Shown here piece after piece: positions 25,910 through 33,714 of a stretch of 64,000 nt of DNA; the first letter of the stretch is position 1; every line of letters starts with the position of its first letter. The stretch is from the NCBI RefSeq assembly GCF_024753545.1, contig NZ_JANTOO010000015.1, positions 66,808-130,807 on the forward strand. The letters are read 5' to 3'. The position numbers and the translations under genes were made by a program. Origin of the DNA: Lysinibacillus pinottii (lineage in GTDB: Bacteria; Bacillota; Bacilli; Bacillales_A; Planococcaceae). Below the pieces are notes generated by a model. It was not told where the DNA came from and did no database searches. It saw only the letters and a program-made list of their open reading frames with translations.

Positions 25910-27448
25910 TTAGAAAACTCTTTCTGCGTGCAGTGCAAGTTTTTCTAAAGATGATTTATCGACATCTGCGTGTAATGAGTTGCCGTGTGAATCCATTGTT
26001 ACAACTGCTGTAAATTTTTCAACATTTAAGTGCCACATCGCTTCTGGAATACCAAATTCCATTAAATCAACACCATCTACACCTTTAATGCAGTCTGCGT
26101 AATATTGTGCTGCTCCACCGATAGCATTTAGGTAAACGCCACCATGTTCATTAAGAGCTTTTAATGTTTTTGGTCCCATACCACCTTTGCCGATGACAGC
26201 ACGAATACCGAACTTTTTCATGATATCGCCTTGATAAGGCTCCTCACGAATAGAAGTAGTTGGGCCAGCTGCTTTTACTGTCCAATTGCCTTCCTCATCT
26301 TTTGCCATAACTGGTCCACAGTGATAGATAACTTGTCCATTTAGATCCACTGGTGCATCATGGCTCATTAAATGATGGTGGATAGCGTCACGACCAGTAT
26401 ACATACGTCCTGTAATAGAAACTACATCTCCAACTTTTAGTGAACGAATTTGTTCTTCTGTAATTGGTGCAGTAAGCTCTACTACATTTGTTGTGTTGTC
26501 TTCTGTTGTAGCTGCCACTTCATCCTCTTTGAAAGTAATTTTTTCACCTTCTTGGTAGTGCCATTTAATAATTTCACCAGTTTGAGGATCGATATCCACA
26601 GCCATACGACGGTAAGCCCAGCAGTTATATGCTACAGACACATAGAATGAAGCTGGGATACGGTGCATAACCCCAATTTTGCAGCCTAGTAATGTTGCTT
26701 CACCACCGAACCCCATTGTACCGATACCAAATGTATTAGAAGTTTTCACCACATACTCTTCTAATTTGGCAAGATCAGGATTTGGATTTGTATCTTCAAC
26801 ATGACGGAATAATTGTTCCTTTGCTAAATCGTAGCCGGAAGAACGATCTCCACCAATACCTACGCCGATGAAACCAGCTGAACAGCCTTGGCCTTGTGCT
26901 TGGTATACAGAGTGTAAAATACACTTACGGATACCATCTAAGTCACGACCTGCACGACCTAGACCATCTATTTCACATGGAAGACTGTATTGAATGTTTT
27001 TGTTTTCACAGCCGCCACCTTTTAGAATTAATTTAATCGTAATGTAATCATTTTCCCATTGTTCAAACTTCATAACTGGTAAACCATCGCCAAGGTTATT
27101 ACCACTATTGGCACCAGTTAATGAATCCACTGCATTTGGACGTAGTTTTGCATCAGCTGTAGTATCATTGATTGCCTTTTTAATCGCAGCTTTAATTTCT
27201 AATTGGTTTACGCCCACAGGTGTATAAATTTTAAAAGTTGGAAGACCAGTATCTTGACAAATAGGTGATACATTATCTTCAGCCATAATAATATTATTTG
27301 AGATTGTGTCTAAGCTCATTGCCGCACGTGTTCCAGCATTCTCCGCTTCTTTTGCTTTTTTAATCGCACGACGTACATCCTTAGGTAAATTTGTGGATGT
27401 TTCAGTAATTAAATCATAAAGACTTTTCTCCAAAGTTTGTAGATTCAT
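25910..27448 (-). CDS. class I (iron-sulfur) fumarate hydratase
   Basis: A 512-residue fused alpha-beta fumarase. The N-terminal domain has NVSPICQDTGLPTFKIYTP with an Fe-S cysteine, LPVMKFEQWEN, GCENKN and the GCSAGFIGVGIGGDRSSGYDL region with further cysteines. The C-terminal beta domain includes VGDVVSITGRMYTGRDA, IYHCGPVM and GKGGMG. It hydrates fumarate to malate with a [4Fe-4S] cluster and should be oxygen-sensitive, unlike the class II FumC of B. subtilis. The ATG at 27448 is preferred because GGGGGGC precedes it; the upstream in-frame ATGs would place the start within the promoter. It is monocistronic. Confidence 0.92.
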   Translation of the reverse strand: MNLQTLEKSLYDLITETSTNLPKDVRRAIKKAKEAENAGTRAAMSLDTISNNIIMAEDNVSPICQDTGLPTFKIYTPVGVNQLEIKAAIKKAINDTTADAKLRPNAVDSLTGANSGNNLGDGLPVMKFEQWENDYITIKLILKGGGCENKNIQYSLPCEIDGLGRAGRDLDGIRKCILHSVYQAQGQGCSAGFIGVGIGGDRSSGYDLAKEQLFRHVEDTNPNPDLAKLEEYVVKTSNTFGIGTMGFGGEATLLGCKIGVMHRIPASFYVSVAYNCWAYRRMAVDIDPQTGEIIKWHYQEGEKITFKEDEVAATTEDNTTNVVELTAPITEEQIRSLKVGDVVSITGRMYTGRDAIHHHLMSHDAPVDLNGQVIYHCGPVMAKDEEGNWTVKAAGPTTSIREEPYQGDIMKKFGIRAVIGKGGMGPKTLKALNEHGGVYLNAIGGAAQYYADCIKGVDGVDLMEFGIPEAMWHLNVEKFTAVVTMDSHGNSLHADVDKSSLEKLALHAERVF

Positions 27449-27579
27449 TCGTGTATTGCCCCCCATAGAAAATTTGATTATTTCCACGTAACATTATACT
27501 CTTTTCAACTAATGAAAAAAAGAGTCCTTACCTATGAGGGCTAAATTTACGCATAGTTTAATAGTATTTGGGGAGGGAG

Positions 27580-27608
27580 TTGATTTTATAGAACGTTTGT
27601 TCTATAAT
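27580..27608 (+). promoter_or_regulatory. sigma-A promoter with an embedded LexA-like palindrome
   Basis: TTGATT at 27580-27585 and TATAAT at 27603-27608 are 17 bases apart. Between them, 27590-27603 reads AGAACGTTTGTTCT, which agrees with the Gram-positive LexA/DinR site CGAACRNRYGTTYG at 11 of 14 positions, with intact GAAC and GTTC arms. A bound repressor would block the promoter. Confidence 0.68.
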
Positions 27609-27638
27609 GATAGTAACCCACATTTAGGAGGAATTTGT

Positions 27639-28439
27639 ATGTCTGCTAAAACTTTACTTGAATTACCTGAAGAATTTGATCAATACAGACCGCTAATAGA
27701 GGAAACAATGAAGCCCGTTGTTCTGATTGATGCATATGCTGGGAAAACAACCTTGTTTCAAAGTAAGTTTGCAGGGGACCCTTATTTCCCACTAGCGATG
27801 GAATATCCTAAAAATGCAAGTGGACAACCACTAAAGCTTTTAGCCCAAGTTAATTTTGCAGAATTGCCTAAGCATTTGCCTCATTTCCCAGAAGAAGGGA
27901 TAGTGCAGTTTTATATTGATGGCTATGACGATGTATTAGGAATGGACTTTGATAATGGAAAAAATCAAGAAGGCTTTCGTGTCATTTTTCATGATACCGT
28001 TATACATGATGAAGCACAGCTTATTCAAGATTTTTCATTTGTAGAAAAAGAAGATGAGGAAATGTATTTTCCGGTAGAGCGTGAAATGACCTTATCCTTT
28101 AAAACAGGTTTTGAACCCTTAACGATTGATGATTACAGAGCCAATGAAATCTACAGTAGCATCTTGAAGGCTATTGAAGATAACGAAACAGTAGAAGATG
28201 CCTTTTATGATGCTTTAACTGGGGATGGACTTAAAATAGGGGGGTATCCATTCTTTACACAAGAAGATCCACGAGCATACGGTAATTATACAGACTCTAG
28301 CATTTTGCTCTTGCAAATAGATAGTGTGGGGGATGATATATTATGGGGCGATTGTGGAGTTGGAAATTTCTTTATTACTGAGGAAGAGTTAAAAAATAAA
28401 GACTTTAGCAATGTTCTTTATAATTGGGACTGTCATTAA
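27639..28439 (+). CDS. DUF1963 (YwqG-like) protein
   Basis: A 266-residue soluble, acidic protein. Matching blocks are SKFAGDPYFPLAMEYPKNASG, LKLLAQVNFAELP, GIVQFYIDG, KIGGYPFFTQEDPR and LLLQIDS with the C-terminal WGDCGVGNFFI, all typical of DUF1963/YwqG. The function is not known. The ATG at 27639 follows TTTAGGAGGAA; the longer frame from 27534 would include the promoter. A LexA-like box in the promoter suggests DNA-damage control (inferred). Confidence 0.85.
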   Translation: MSAKTLLELPEEFDQYRPLIEETMKPVVLIDAYAGKTTLFQSKFAGDPYFPLAMEYPKNASGQPLKLLAQVNFAELPKHLPHFPEEGIVQFYIDGYDDVLGMDFDNGKNQEGFRVIFHDTVIHDEAQLIQDFSFVEKEDEEMYFPVEREMTLSFKTGFEPLTIDDYRANEIYSSILKAIEDNETVEDAFYDALTGDGLKIGGYPFFTQEDPRAYGNYTDSSILLLQIDSVGDDILWGDCGVGNFFITEEELKNKDFSNVLYNWDCH

Positions 28440-28477
28440 AAAACAAGCGAGCATACTTTGTGCTCGCTTGTTTTTTC
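28438..28477. terminator. bidirectional terminator
   Basis: AAACAAGCGAGCA pairs with TGCTCGCTTGTTT around a seven-base loop, with A and T runs, between two converging genes. Confidence 0.9.
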
Positions 28478-28481
28478 ATCT

Positions 28482-28667
28482 TTATTGTTCACGAGCATTA
28501 AATTGCTCCATTTTGTCTTCTAGGTCATCCATCATTTGAATTAAACGATCAATATCATCTAATTCAGCTGTTTCTGGATCTAGGGCATCTAATACTTCTA
28601 AAAACATTTCAAGACGCTCTCTTAAATAGGTTACTTGCTGTTTTTTATCAGTGATTGGCTTGGACAT
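28482..28667 (-). CDS. SE1561-family small protein
   Basis: A 61-residue acidic protein. KKQQVTYLRERLEMFLEVLD, then LDDIDRLIQMMDDLEDKMEQ, are two predicted helices, and the pattern matches small proteins annotated as SE1561 family in staphylococci and bacilli. The role is unknown. It is monocistronic, with an AGGTG-type RBS and a strong terminator downstream. Confidence 0.7.
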   Translation of the reverse strand: MSKPITDKKQQVTYLRERLEMFLEVLDALDPETAELDDIDRLIQMMDDLEDKMEQFNAREQ

Positions 28668-28834
28668 TCGTACACCTCATTTCATCCCTTTCATCGTAGC
28701 TGATTTAAGCTGAAATTTCAATGTTTAGGTAGATGCCTAGGACTAAGAGATTAATTTCAAAAATAAGTAGACGGAATATTTACAATATTGAATATGTATG
28801 TTAAAGTTGTTTTAAGATAAAGTAAAGGAGCTGA

Positions 28835-28858
28835 TTGAAAACATCTTTAAAACTCTAA
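28835..28858 (+). CDS. possible 7-residue leader peptide
   Basis: AAAGGAG at 28824-28830 is followed by TTG at 28835 and a frame MKTSLKL ending TAA at 28858. It lies about 90 bases before a strong terminator and 170 bases before the MFS transporter gene. AAACTC inside the frame can pair with GAGTTT at about 28871-28876. The arrangement resembles leaders of drug-inducible genes, but so short a frame can arise by chance. Confidence 0.3.
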   Translation: MKTSLKL

Positions 28859-28948
28859 CTCGAAAAGGAGGGAGTTTAAACAAGTACTCGGTAATAATCA
28901 AAAGCCGAATTTCGTGTTTATACAATTAAATGACTATAAGTATTCGTT

Positions 28949-28993
28949 AAGCCTTAGCGTAAAATCACATGTGGTGAGCGCTAAGGCTTTTTG
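28949..28993 (+). terminator. attenuator-like terminator ahead of the MFS gene
   Basis: AAGCCTTAGCG pairs perfectly with CGCTAAGGCTT across a 19-base loop and ends in TTTTT. No gene of useful size lies upstream on this strand (28668-28948), so it appears to end a leader RNA rather than a coding transcript. Confidence 0.8.
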
Positions 28994-29029
28994 GTATGCT
29001 GTTCTTTGGGAGAATGATTGGAGGAAAAG

Positions 29030-30214
29030 ATGACATATTTCTCAGATTACAGCAAAAAAAGATTTACCATATTAGTAATAATTGTATCCATATCGGGCTT
29101 TTCACAAGGGATGTTATTACCGCTCATTTCTATAATTTTTGAACGTGATGGCGTTTCCTCAGCATTAAATGGCTTGAATGCAACGGGCTTATACATAGGG
29201 ACATTATTAATTTCACCATTCATTGAGCAACCATTACGAAAATGGGGCTATAAACCGATTATTTTAATGGGTGGCGCGTTTGTTTTTATCTCCTTATTGG
29301 CATTTCCTTTATGGAAAAGCGTCACATTTTGGTTTGTGCTTCGCTTACTGATTGGTGTTGGGGATCATGCCCTGCATTATGCCACACAAACATGGATTAC
29401 TAGTACCGCTGATCATAAAAGCTTGGGAAAAGGGATGGCTATCTATGGCTTGTCCTTTAGTATAGGCTTTGCCGTTGGGCCACTAATGGTAAAGTTGATT
29501 GAAATAGCTGAAGCTTTACCGTTTATTGTTTCGTCAATCATGTGTTTAATTGCATGGTCTTTTGTATTCTTCTTACAAAATGAAAAACCTGAGCGATTAA
29601 CAGGTGACTTACATGCAAGAGGATGGAAGCGTTACAAAATGGCTATATTATTTGGGTGGATTGCCTTTTTAGGACCTTTTGTATACGGGTTCCTTGAATC
29701 TTCATTGAATGCATTATTCCCCGTATATGCACTACGTAAAGGGTTTGAGGTTGGCATGATTCCAATTATTTTATCAGTCTTTACATTTGGTGGTATTTTA
29801 ACTCAAGTCCCATTAGGTGCACTGGGAGATAAAGTGGGGAGAAGGAATATTTTGATGGTAGGGTCATTTGGTGGCGCTATTATTTTCGCAATTGCCAGCT
29901 TTTTAGAACAATCACAAATGGCTGTCGCTATAGCATTTTTCTTAACGGGTACGCTAGTTGGCTCGATGTTTTCTTTGGGGATTACTTTTATGGCAGATTT
30001 AACGCCAAAGGAGCTACTGCCCACTGGGAATTTACTCTGCGGAATTGCCCTAAGTATAGGTAGTTTAACCGGACCGTTCTTAGGTGGAGTTTATTTAGAA
30101 TATGTTAAAAATTATAGCTTCCTTTTACTTGTAGCTATACTGCTCCTAATTGTGGCTTTCATATTACTCATATTTGGACGTCTTAAGAACAAACAGACAT
30201 TGATGGCAAAATAA
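29030..30214 (+). CDS. MFS transporter, probable drug efflux
   Basis: A 394-residue major facilitator protein with twelve hydrophobic segments. The signature loop between TM2 and TM3 reads EQPLRKWGYKPII, and the equivalent TM8-9 loop GALGDKVGRRNILMVG has the classic GD-GRR pattern. Size and spacing fit 12-TM drug:H+ antiporters (YfkF/YttB-like). The ATG at 29030 has GGAGGA five bases before. The leader upstream contains a possible short peptide and a terminator, which suggests inducible expression. The substrate is unknown. Confidence 0.85.
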   Translation: MTYFSDYSKKRFTILVIIVSISGFSQGMLLPLISIIFERDGVSSALNGLNATGLYIGTLLISPFIEQPLRKWGYKPIILMGGAFVFISLLAFPLWKSVTFWFVLRLLIGVGDHALHYATQTWITSTADHKSLGKGMAIYGLSFSIGFAVGPLMVKLIEIAEALPFIVSSIMCLIAWSFVFFLQNEKPERLTGDLHARGWKRYKMAILFGWIAFLGPFVYGFLESSLNALFPVYALRKGFEVGMIPIILSVFTFGGILTQVPLGALGDKVGRRNILMVGSFGGAIIFAIASFLEQSQMAVAIAFFLTGTLVGSMFSLGITFMADLTPKELLPTGNLLCGIALSIGSLTGPFLGGVYLEYVKNYSFLLLVAILLLIVAFILLIFGRLKNKQTLMAK

Positions 30215-30288
30215 AAAGAGCGGGGCTCATCTCCCGCTCAAAAACAAAAAAACGCCCAGCAAATCCGTGCTGTTATGGCGTTTTTTGC
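30215..30288 (+). terminator. two tandem hairpins after the MFS gene
   Basis: GAGCGGG pairs with CCCGCTC (30218-30239). A second stem, AAAAAACGCC with GGCGTTTTTT (30246-30286), also has T-runs. The second hairpin is symmetrical and could act on either strand. Confidence 0.8.
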
Positions 30289-30450
30289 GTAACAAGGATG
30301 TTCCGTCCAAGTTACATAGGTTTGGCACCTAAAAAAGAATTATACAGACAAATTATTATGAAATCAATAAAAATAAAAAGGTATATTTTGGACATTGCTA
30401 AAATTTTTAAATATAATGAAAGAATACTTGCTTAAGAAGGAGGTTTTATC

Positions 30451-31086
30451 ATGACCGAAATGAAAAAACTATCTATTCATCGCGCCTTAACAGAATTGAA
30501 AATGCTACAACAACGTATAGAAGGGGCAACCAATGAGGTTAGCTCTGTAGTAGCCAATCGTAAAAGTAATCAGAAAATAAATGGAATAGAAATAGTTGAA
30601 TACGAAAAACAAATGCAAGCATCCTATGATAAAGTAATGGGCTTAATTAGCTATAGAAATAACATAAAAGCGTTAGTTGTACAATCGAATGCCAGCACAA
30701 AGGTAATCGTTGGCAAGGAAGAAATGACTGTCGCGGAGGCCATTGAGCGTAAACAATCGATTCAATATGAAAAGAACTTGCTAGAAGTCATGCAACATCA
30801 ATACCGTTCTGCTATCCATACAGTTGCCAAAGAAAATGATGCATTACCGGCCAAACTGGAAACCTATTTAATTAATATATTAGGCAATAAAGATAAACAA
30901 TCTCCGGAAGAAGTGAAATTACATACGGAAACATTTATGAAAAGGAATGAGTTTGAAATCATTGATCCACTAAATGTTAGACAGAGAATAGAGACATTAA
31001 GTAGTCGGATTGAAGAGTTCGAATCAGAGGTCGATGCAGTCTTATCTGAATCGAATGCCACAACATTTATTGAAGTGCAAGCATAA
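30451..31086 (+). CDS. coiled-coil protein of unknown function, phage-protein-like
   Basis: A 211-residue, mostly helical protein without membrane segments or a signal. The N-terminus LSIHRALTELKMLQQRIEGA and the middle SNASTKVIVGKEEMTVAEAI resemble small phage-borne or DIP1984-like proteins, in which an N-A-T/S-T turn precedes a T-x-A-E-A helix. The C-terminal 40 residues are a heptad-like coiled coil. GAAGGAGG precedes the ATG. No phage genes flank it, so it is an isolated gene, possibly a remnant of a mobile element. The family call is weak. Confidence 0.6.
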   Translation: MTEMKKLSIHRALTELKMLQQRIEGATNEVSSVVANRKSNQKINGIEIVEYEKQMQASYDKVMGLISYRNNIKALVVQSNASTKVIVGKEEMTVAEAIERKQSIQYEKNLLEVMQHQYRSAIHTVAKENDALPAKLETYLINILGNKDKQSPEEVKLHTETFMKRNEFEIIDPLNVRQRIETLSSRIEEFESEVDAVLSESNATTFIEVQA

Positions 31087-31373
31087 AAGGATATGCATGG
31101 CCTTGCGAAAACGGAAAACGAAGAGTCGCTCGCGCTTTAAGGCATGTGTGCGAGTTTAAACATAAAACATGCCTTACTCAAATGAAACTTACAACGAAAA
31201 TAACCTAAAGGCTTAAAGGTTAAAGGTAAAAGTACAAAGTTTACGTGTCAAATATCTTTCTATAAAAGTTCAACTCTTAGCATTTAAAAATCTTCTAAAT
31301 CCTGGGGTAATGGTTGAGGTATTGACTTTTCTGGACCGTCCGTCATCCACCAGGCAGCTCGTGCTGTGCATAA
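31087..31373. other. gene-poor gap with a decayed coding fragment
   Basis: No complete gene is seen here. AAGGCATG (31139-31146) and CATGCCTT (31168-31175) form an inverted repeat without a T-run. On the minus strand, 31284-31376 reads as 30 protein-like residues, including ARAAWWMTDGPEKS and ending LPQDLEDF before a stop, with no RBS, so it looks like the 3' end of a lost gene. Confidence 0.4.
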
Positions 31374-31415
31374 CAAAAAAAGGACGTCTCAAATTTTTTT
31401 GAGACGCCTTTTATT
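31374..31415 (-). terminator. terminator after the RNA methyltransferase gene
   Basis: GACGTCTC pairs with GAGACGCC/T around an A/T-rich loop. In the minus direction it ends in a T-run of seven. It abuts the stop codon at 31417. Confidence 0.85.
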
Positions 31416-31416
31416 T

Positions 31417-32805
31417 TTATTTATTTTTCAATACCAGCTTTGCTACACATTCTACCTGTGCCGTCTGTGAAAACATATCGACAGGTTGAATATACTCGAC
31501 ATGATAATGCTTCGATAATTGCTGTAAATCCTTCGCTAATGTAGATGGATTACATGATGTATAAACAAAACGCTTAGGTCTAAGCTTAAGCACGGTTTGA
31601 ATAAACTCTGATGCAAGACCTGTACGCGGTGGGTCTACTGTTATAACATCTGGTGTAAAGCCTTCTTTGCGCCATTTTGATAGGACACTTTCGGCCGTAC
31701 CTACAGCATATTTAGTATGCTTGAAGCCATGGTTGCGCGCATTTTTGCGAGCATCTTGAATGCTTTCAGGAATGACATCCATCCCGCGAACTTCTGCTGC
31801 TTGATCTGCTAGCCAAAGACCCACGGTACCAACTCCACAATATGCATCAACTACTGATTCTTTTCCTGTTAAAGCAGCTGCCTTTTTTATTTCATCATAG
31901 AGATGAACTGTTTGAGTTGGATTAAGCTGGAAGAAAGCACGAGCCGATAAGTCAAAGGCCAATTCGCCAAGCTCTTCATGTATTGTTTCTTTACCATCAA
32001 GAACTATTGTTTCATCACCAAAAATTAAAGAGGTTTTCTCACGATTAATATTTTGTGCAATGGAAACAATGCTAGGATCAATTTTTTTTATACGTGTAAT
32101 CAATTCAGCAAGATGGGGAATTTCTTTACGGGTAGTTACAAGTACAACTTGTGTTTCACCTGTACGTATCCCTGTACGTACTACAATCGTACGCACTAAG
32201 CCATCTAGTGTACGTCCATCATAAATCGTGATATTTAATTTTTGTAAAATCTTACGTGTTGCGACAGTAATTTTAGATGTAACAGGGTGTTGTACAAGGC
32301 AGTCGTTAATATTTAGTAGCTTATTGCTGCCTTCAGCAAATAAGCCTGCATATACTCGCTTGCCCTCTTTACGTACTTGGAATTGACTTTTATTACGATA
32401 ATGCCAAGGATTATCCATTCCAAGTGTTTTTCGTACTTCCACTGTTTCAGCTAGAGGTTTCGCATAACGCTCTAAAGCTTGGATGACAATATCACGTTTT
32501 TCCAATAGCTGTTTTTCATATGTCATATGTTGAAGTTGACAGCCACCACATTCATTGTAGACTGGACAAGGTGCTTCCTGGCGGTGCTTAGAGGCTTTAT
32601 GAATGGATAAAATCTCAGCTTCAGCAAAATTACGTTGAGTTTTCGTAACCTGAGCGGTAATTTCTTCACCAGGAATAGCTCCTTTTACAAATATTACATT
32701 TCTTTTATAAAAACCCACACCTTCTCCATTAATGCCAAGTCTTCTTATTATGAGTGGGAATTTTTGCCCCACGGTCATTGTTGTTTGCTGCGTCAAACGT
32801 TCCAC
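31417..32805 (-). CDS. 23S rRNA m5U methyltransferase, RlmCD/RumA type
   Basis: A 462-residue class I methyltransferase. Residues 10-65 form a TRAM domain (FPLIIRRLGINGEGVGF). A four-cysteine Fe-S cluster motif follows with CPVYNECGGCQLQHM and a later Cys. The SAM-binding motif is DAYCGVGTVGLWLA, DPPRTGL is motif IV, and YTSCNPSTLAKDL holds the catalytic Cys. B. subtilis RlmCD methylates U747 and U1939 of 23S rRNA; length and motifs fit. The start is ambiguous: GTG 32805 has an RBS almost touching it, and the TTG three codons in is an alternative. It is followed by a terminator. Confidence 0.9.
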   Translation of the reverse strand: MERLTQQTTMTVGQKFPLIIRRLGINGEGVGFYKRNVIFVKGAIPGEEITAQVTKTQRNFAEAEILSIHKASKHRQEAPCPVYNECGGCQLQHMTYEKQLLEKRDIVIQALERYAKPLAETVEVRKTLGMDNPWHYRNKSQFQVRKEGKRVYAGLFAEGSNKLLNINDCLVQHPVTSKITVATRKILQKLNITIYDGRTLDGLVRTIVVRTGIRTGETQVVLVTTRKEIPHLAELITRIKKIDPSIVSIAQNINREKTSLIFGDETIVLDGKETIHEELGELAFDLSARAFFQLNPTQTVHLYDEIKKAAALTGKESVVDAYCGVGTVGLWLADQAAEVRGMDVIPESIQDARKNARNHGFKHTKYAVGTAESVLSKWRKEGFTPDVITVDPPRTGLASEFIQTVLKLRPKRFVYTSCNPSTLAKDLQQLSKHYHVEYIQPVDMFSQTAQVECVAKLVLKNK

Positions 32806-32833
32806 GTCCCTGCTTTATAATGTCATCTCCCCA

Positions 32834-33658
32834 TTATAACGAAGGAGCAGACGATTGCAAAGCAACAGGAAAATCTTCATATTCTAATACTAAATCGTCA
32901 AGTGATAAGAAGGTATAGCCTTGCTTTTTGGCCTCTGCAATAAACATTGGCAAAGCTTCGGCATTGTCTTGTGCAACCGTATGCATTAAAATAACGGCGC
33001 CTGGATGCAATTGCTCCATGAGCGCATTATAGGCATAATCAGCACCACGTCGCTCATCTTTCATCCAATCCTTAAAGGCAACAGACCAAAATATATGTCG
33101 ATACCCTTCCGCATTACCTACTTCTAGCAGTTTTGCATTAAAGGTTCCTTCTGGCGGACGTGCATAGGTTGTACGATCGATGCCAGTCATTTCACGTAAT
33201 TTCCCATCAAATTTTCGCCATTCTGCACGCATGCCCTCTGGAGTAAGTCGAGCCATATTAGGGTGCCCATATGAATGGTTGCCAATAGTATGACCATCCT
33301 TCACCATACGTTTTACTAGGTCGCTCGCGCTGTCTAAATAATGGCCAGTTAAAAAGAAAGTTGCAGGTACATCTTCTTTTTTCAATGTATCCAAAATACT
33401 TTCGGTAAAGCCGTTCTCATAGCCATTATCAAATGTTAGGTAGGCAATTTTTTTATCTGCCTTCCCTTTATAAATAGCCCCATATTTATCAAGTAGTTGA
33501 TCAAGCTGCGCACCAGCCTCTGCCTGTTCACCATTTTTAGCACGCTTAAAGCCCCAATGATGTTCATCAGAACCTGCAGCAAAATATGGATTAATGCTAA
33601 TACCTGCGGCAATAATAAAAGTAGCGATTACCGCACCAACAATATGCTGTTTCCACAT
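32834..33658 (-). CDS. pdaA: polysaccharide deacetylase PdaA (spore cortex muramic-delta-lactam)
   Basis: A 274-residue NodB-type deacetylase with an N-terminal signal/anchor. HHWGFKRAKNGEQAEAG and LDKYGAIYKG are PdaA-specific. TFDNGYENGF has the metal Asp (TFDNG instead of TFDDG, as in PdaA), and GNHSYGHPNM gives the His ligands. ARPPEGTF and FWSVAFKDW follow, and the C-terminal LMHTVAQDNAEAL holds the catalytic His. In B. subtilis it removes N-acetyl from muramic acid in the cortex, allowing delta-lactam formation needed for germination, under sigma-G. A sigma-G-like promoter and hairpin lie directly upstream. Confidence 0.92.
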   Translation of the reverse strand: MWKQHIVGAVIATFIIAAGISINPYFAAGSDEHHWGFKRAKNGEQAEAGAQLDQLLDKYGAIYKGKADKKIAYLTFDNGYENGFTESILDTLKKEDVPATFFLTGHYLDSASDLVKRMVKDGHTIGNHSYGHPNMARLTPEGMRAEWRKFDGKLREMTGIDRTTYARPPEGTFNAKLLEVGNAEGYRHIFWSVAFKDWMKDERRGADYAYNALMEQLHPGAVILMHTVAQDNAEALPMFIAEAKKQGYTFLSLDDLVLEYEDFPVALQSSAPSL

Positions 33659-33663
33659 AAAAA

Positions 33664-33713
33664 ACGCATCCTTTCTTTTTCAATAGGATGCGTAAAATAG
33701 CTATAAATTATCC
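33664..33713 (-). promoter_or_regulatory. sigma-G-like pdaA promoter inside a read-through-blocking hairpin
   Basis: On the minus strand GGATA (33713-33709) and CATCCTA (33690-33684) are 18 bases apart and fit the sigma-G consensus. CATCCTA lies in the 5' arm of a perfect 9-bp hairpin, ACGCATCCT with AGGATGCGT (33693-33664), followed by six T residues and the pdaA ATG. The 3' arm contains the AAAGGA RBS. The hairpin also works as the yfhF terminator. Confidence 0.65.
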
Positions 33714-33714
33714 A

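Noticed and set aside
28816..28932. Longer frame across the MFS leader, starting only with CTG
   Set aside because: There is no ATG, GTG or TTG, the sequence is not protein-like, and a leader RNA explains the region better.
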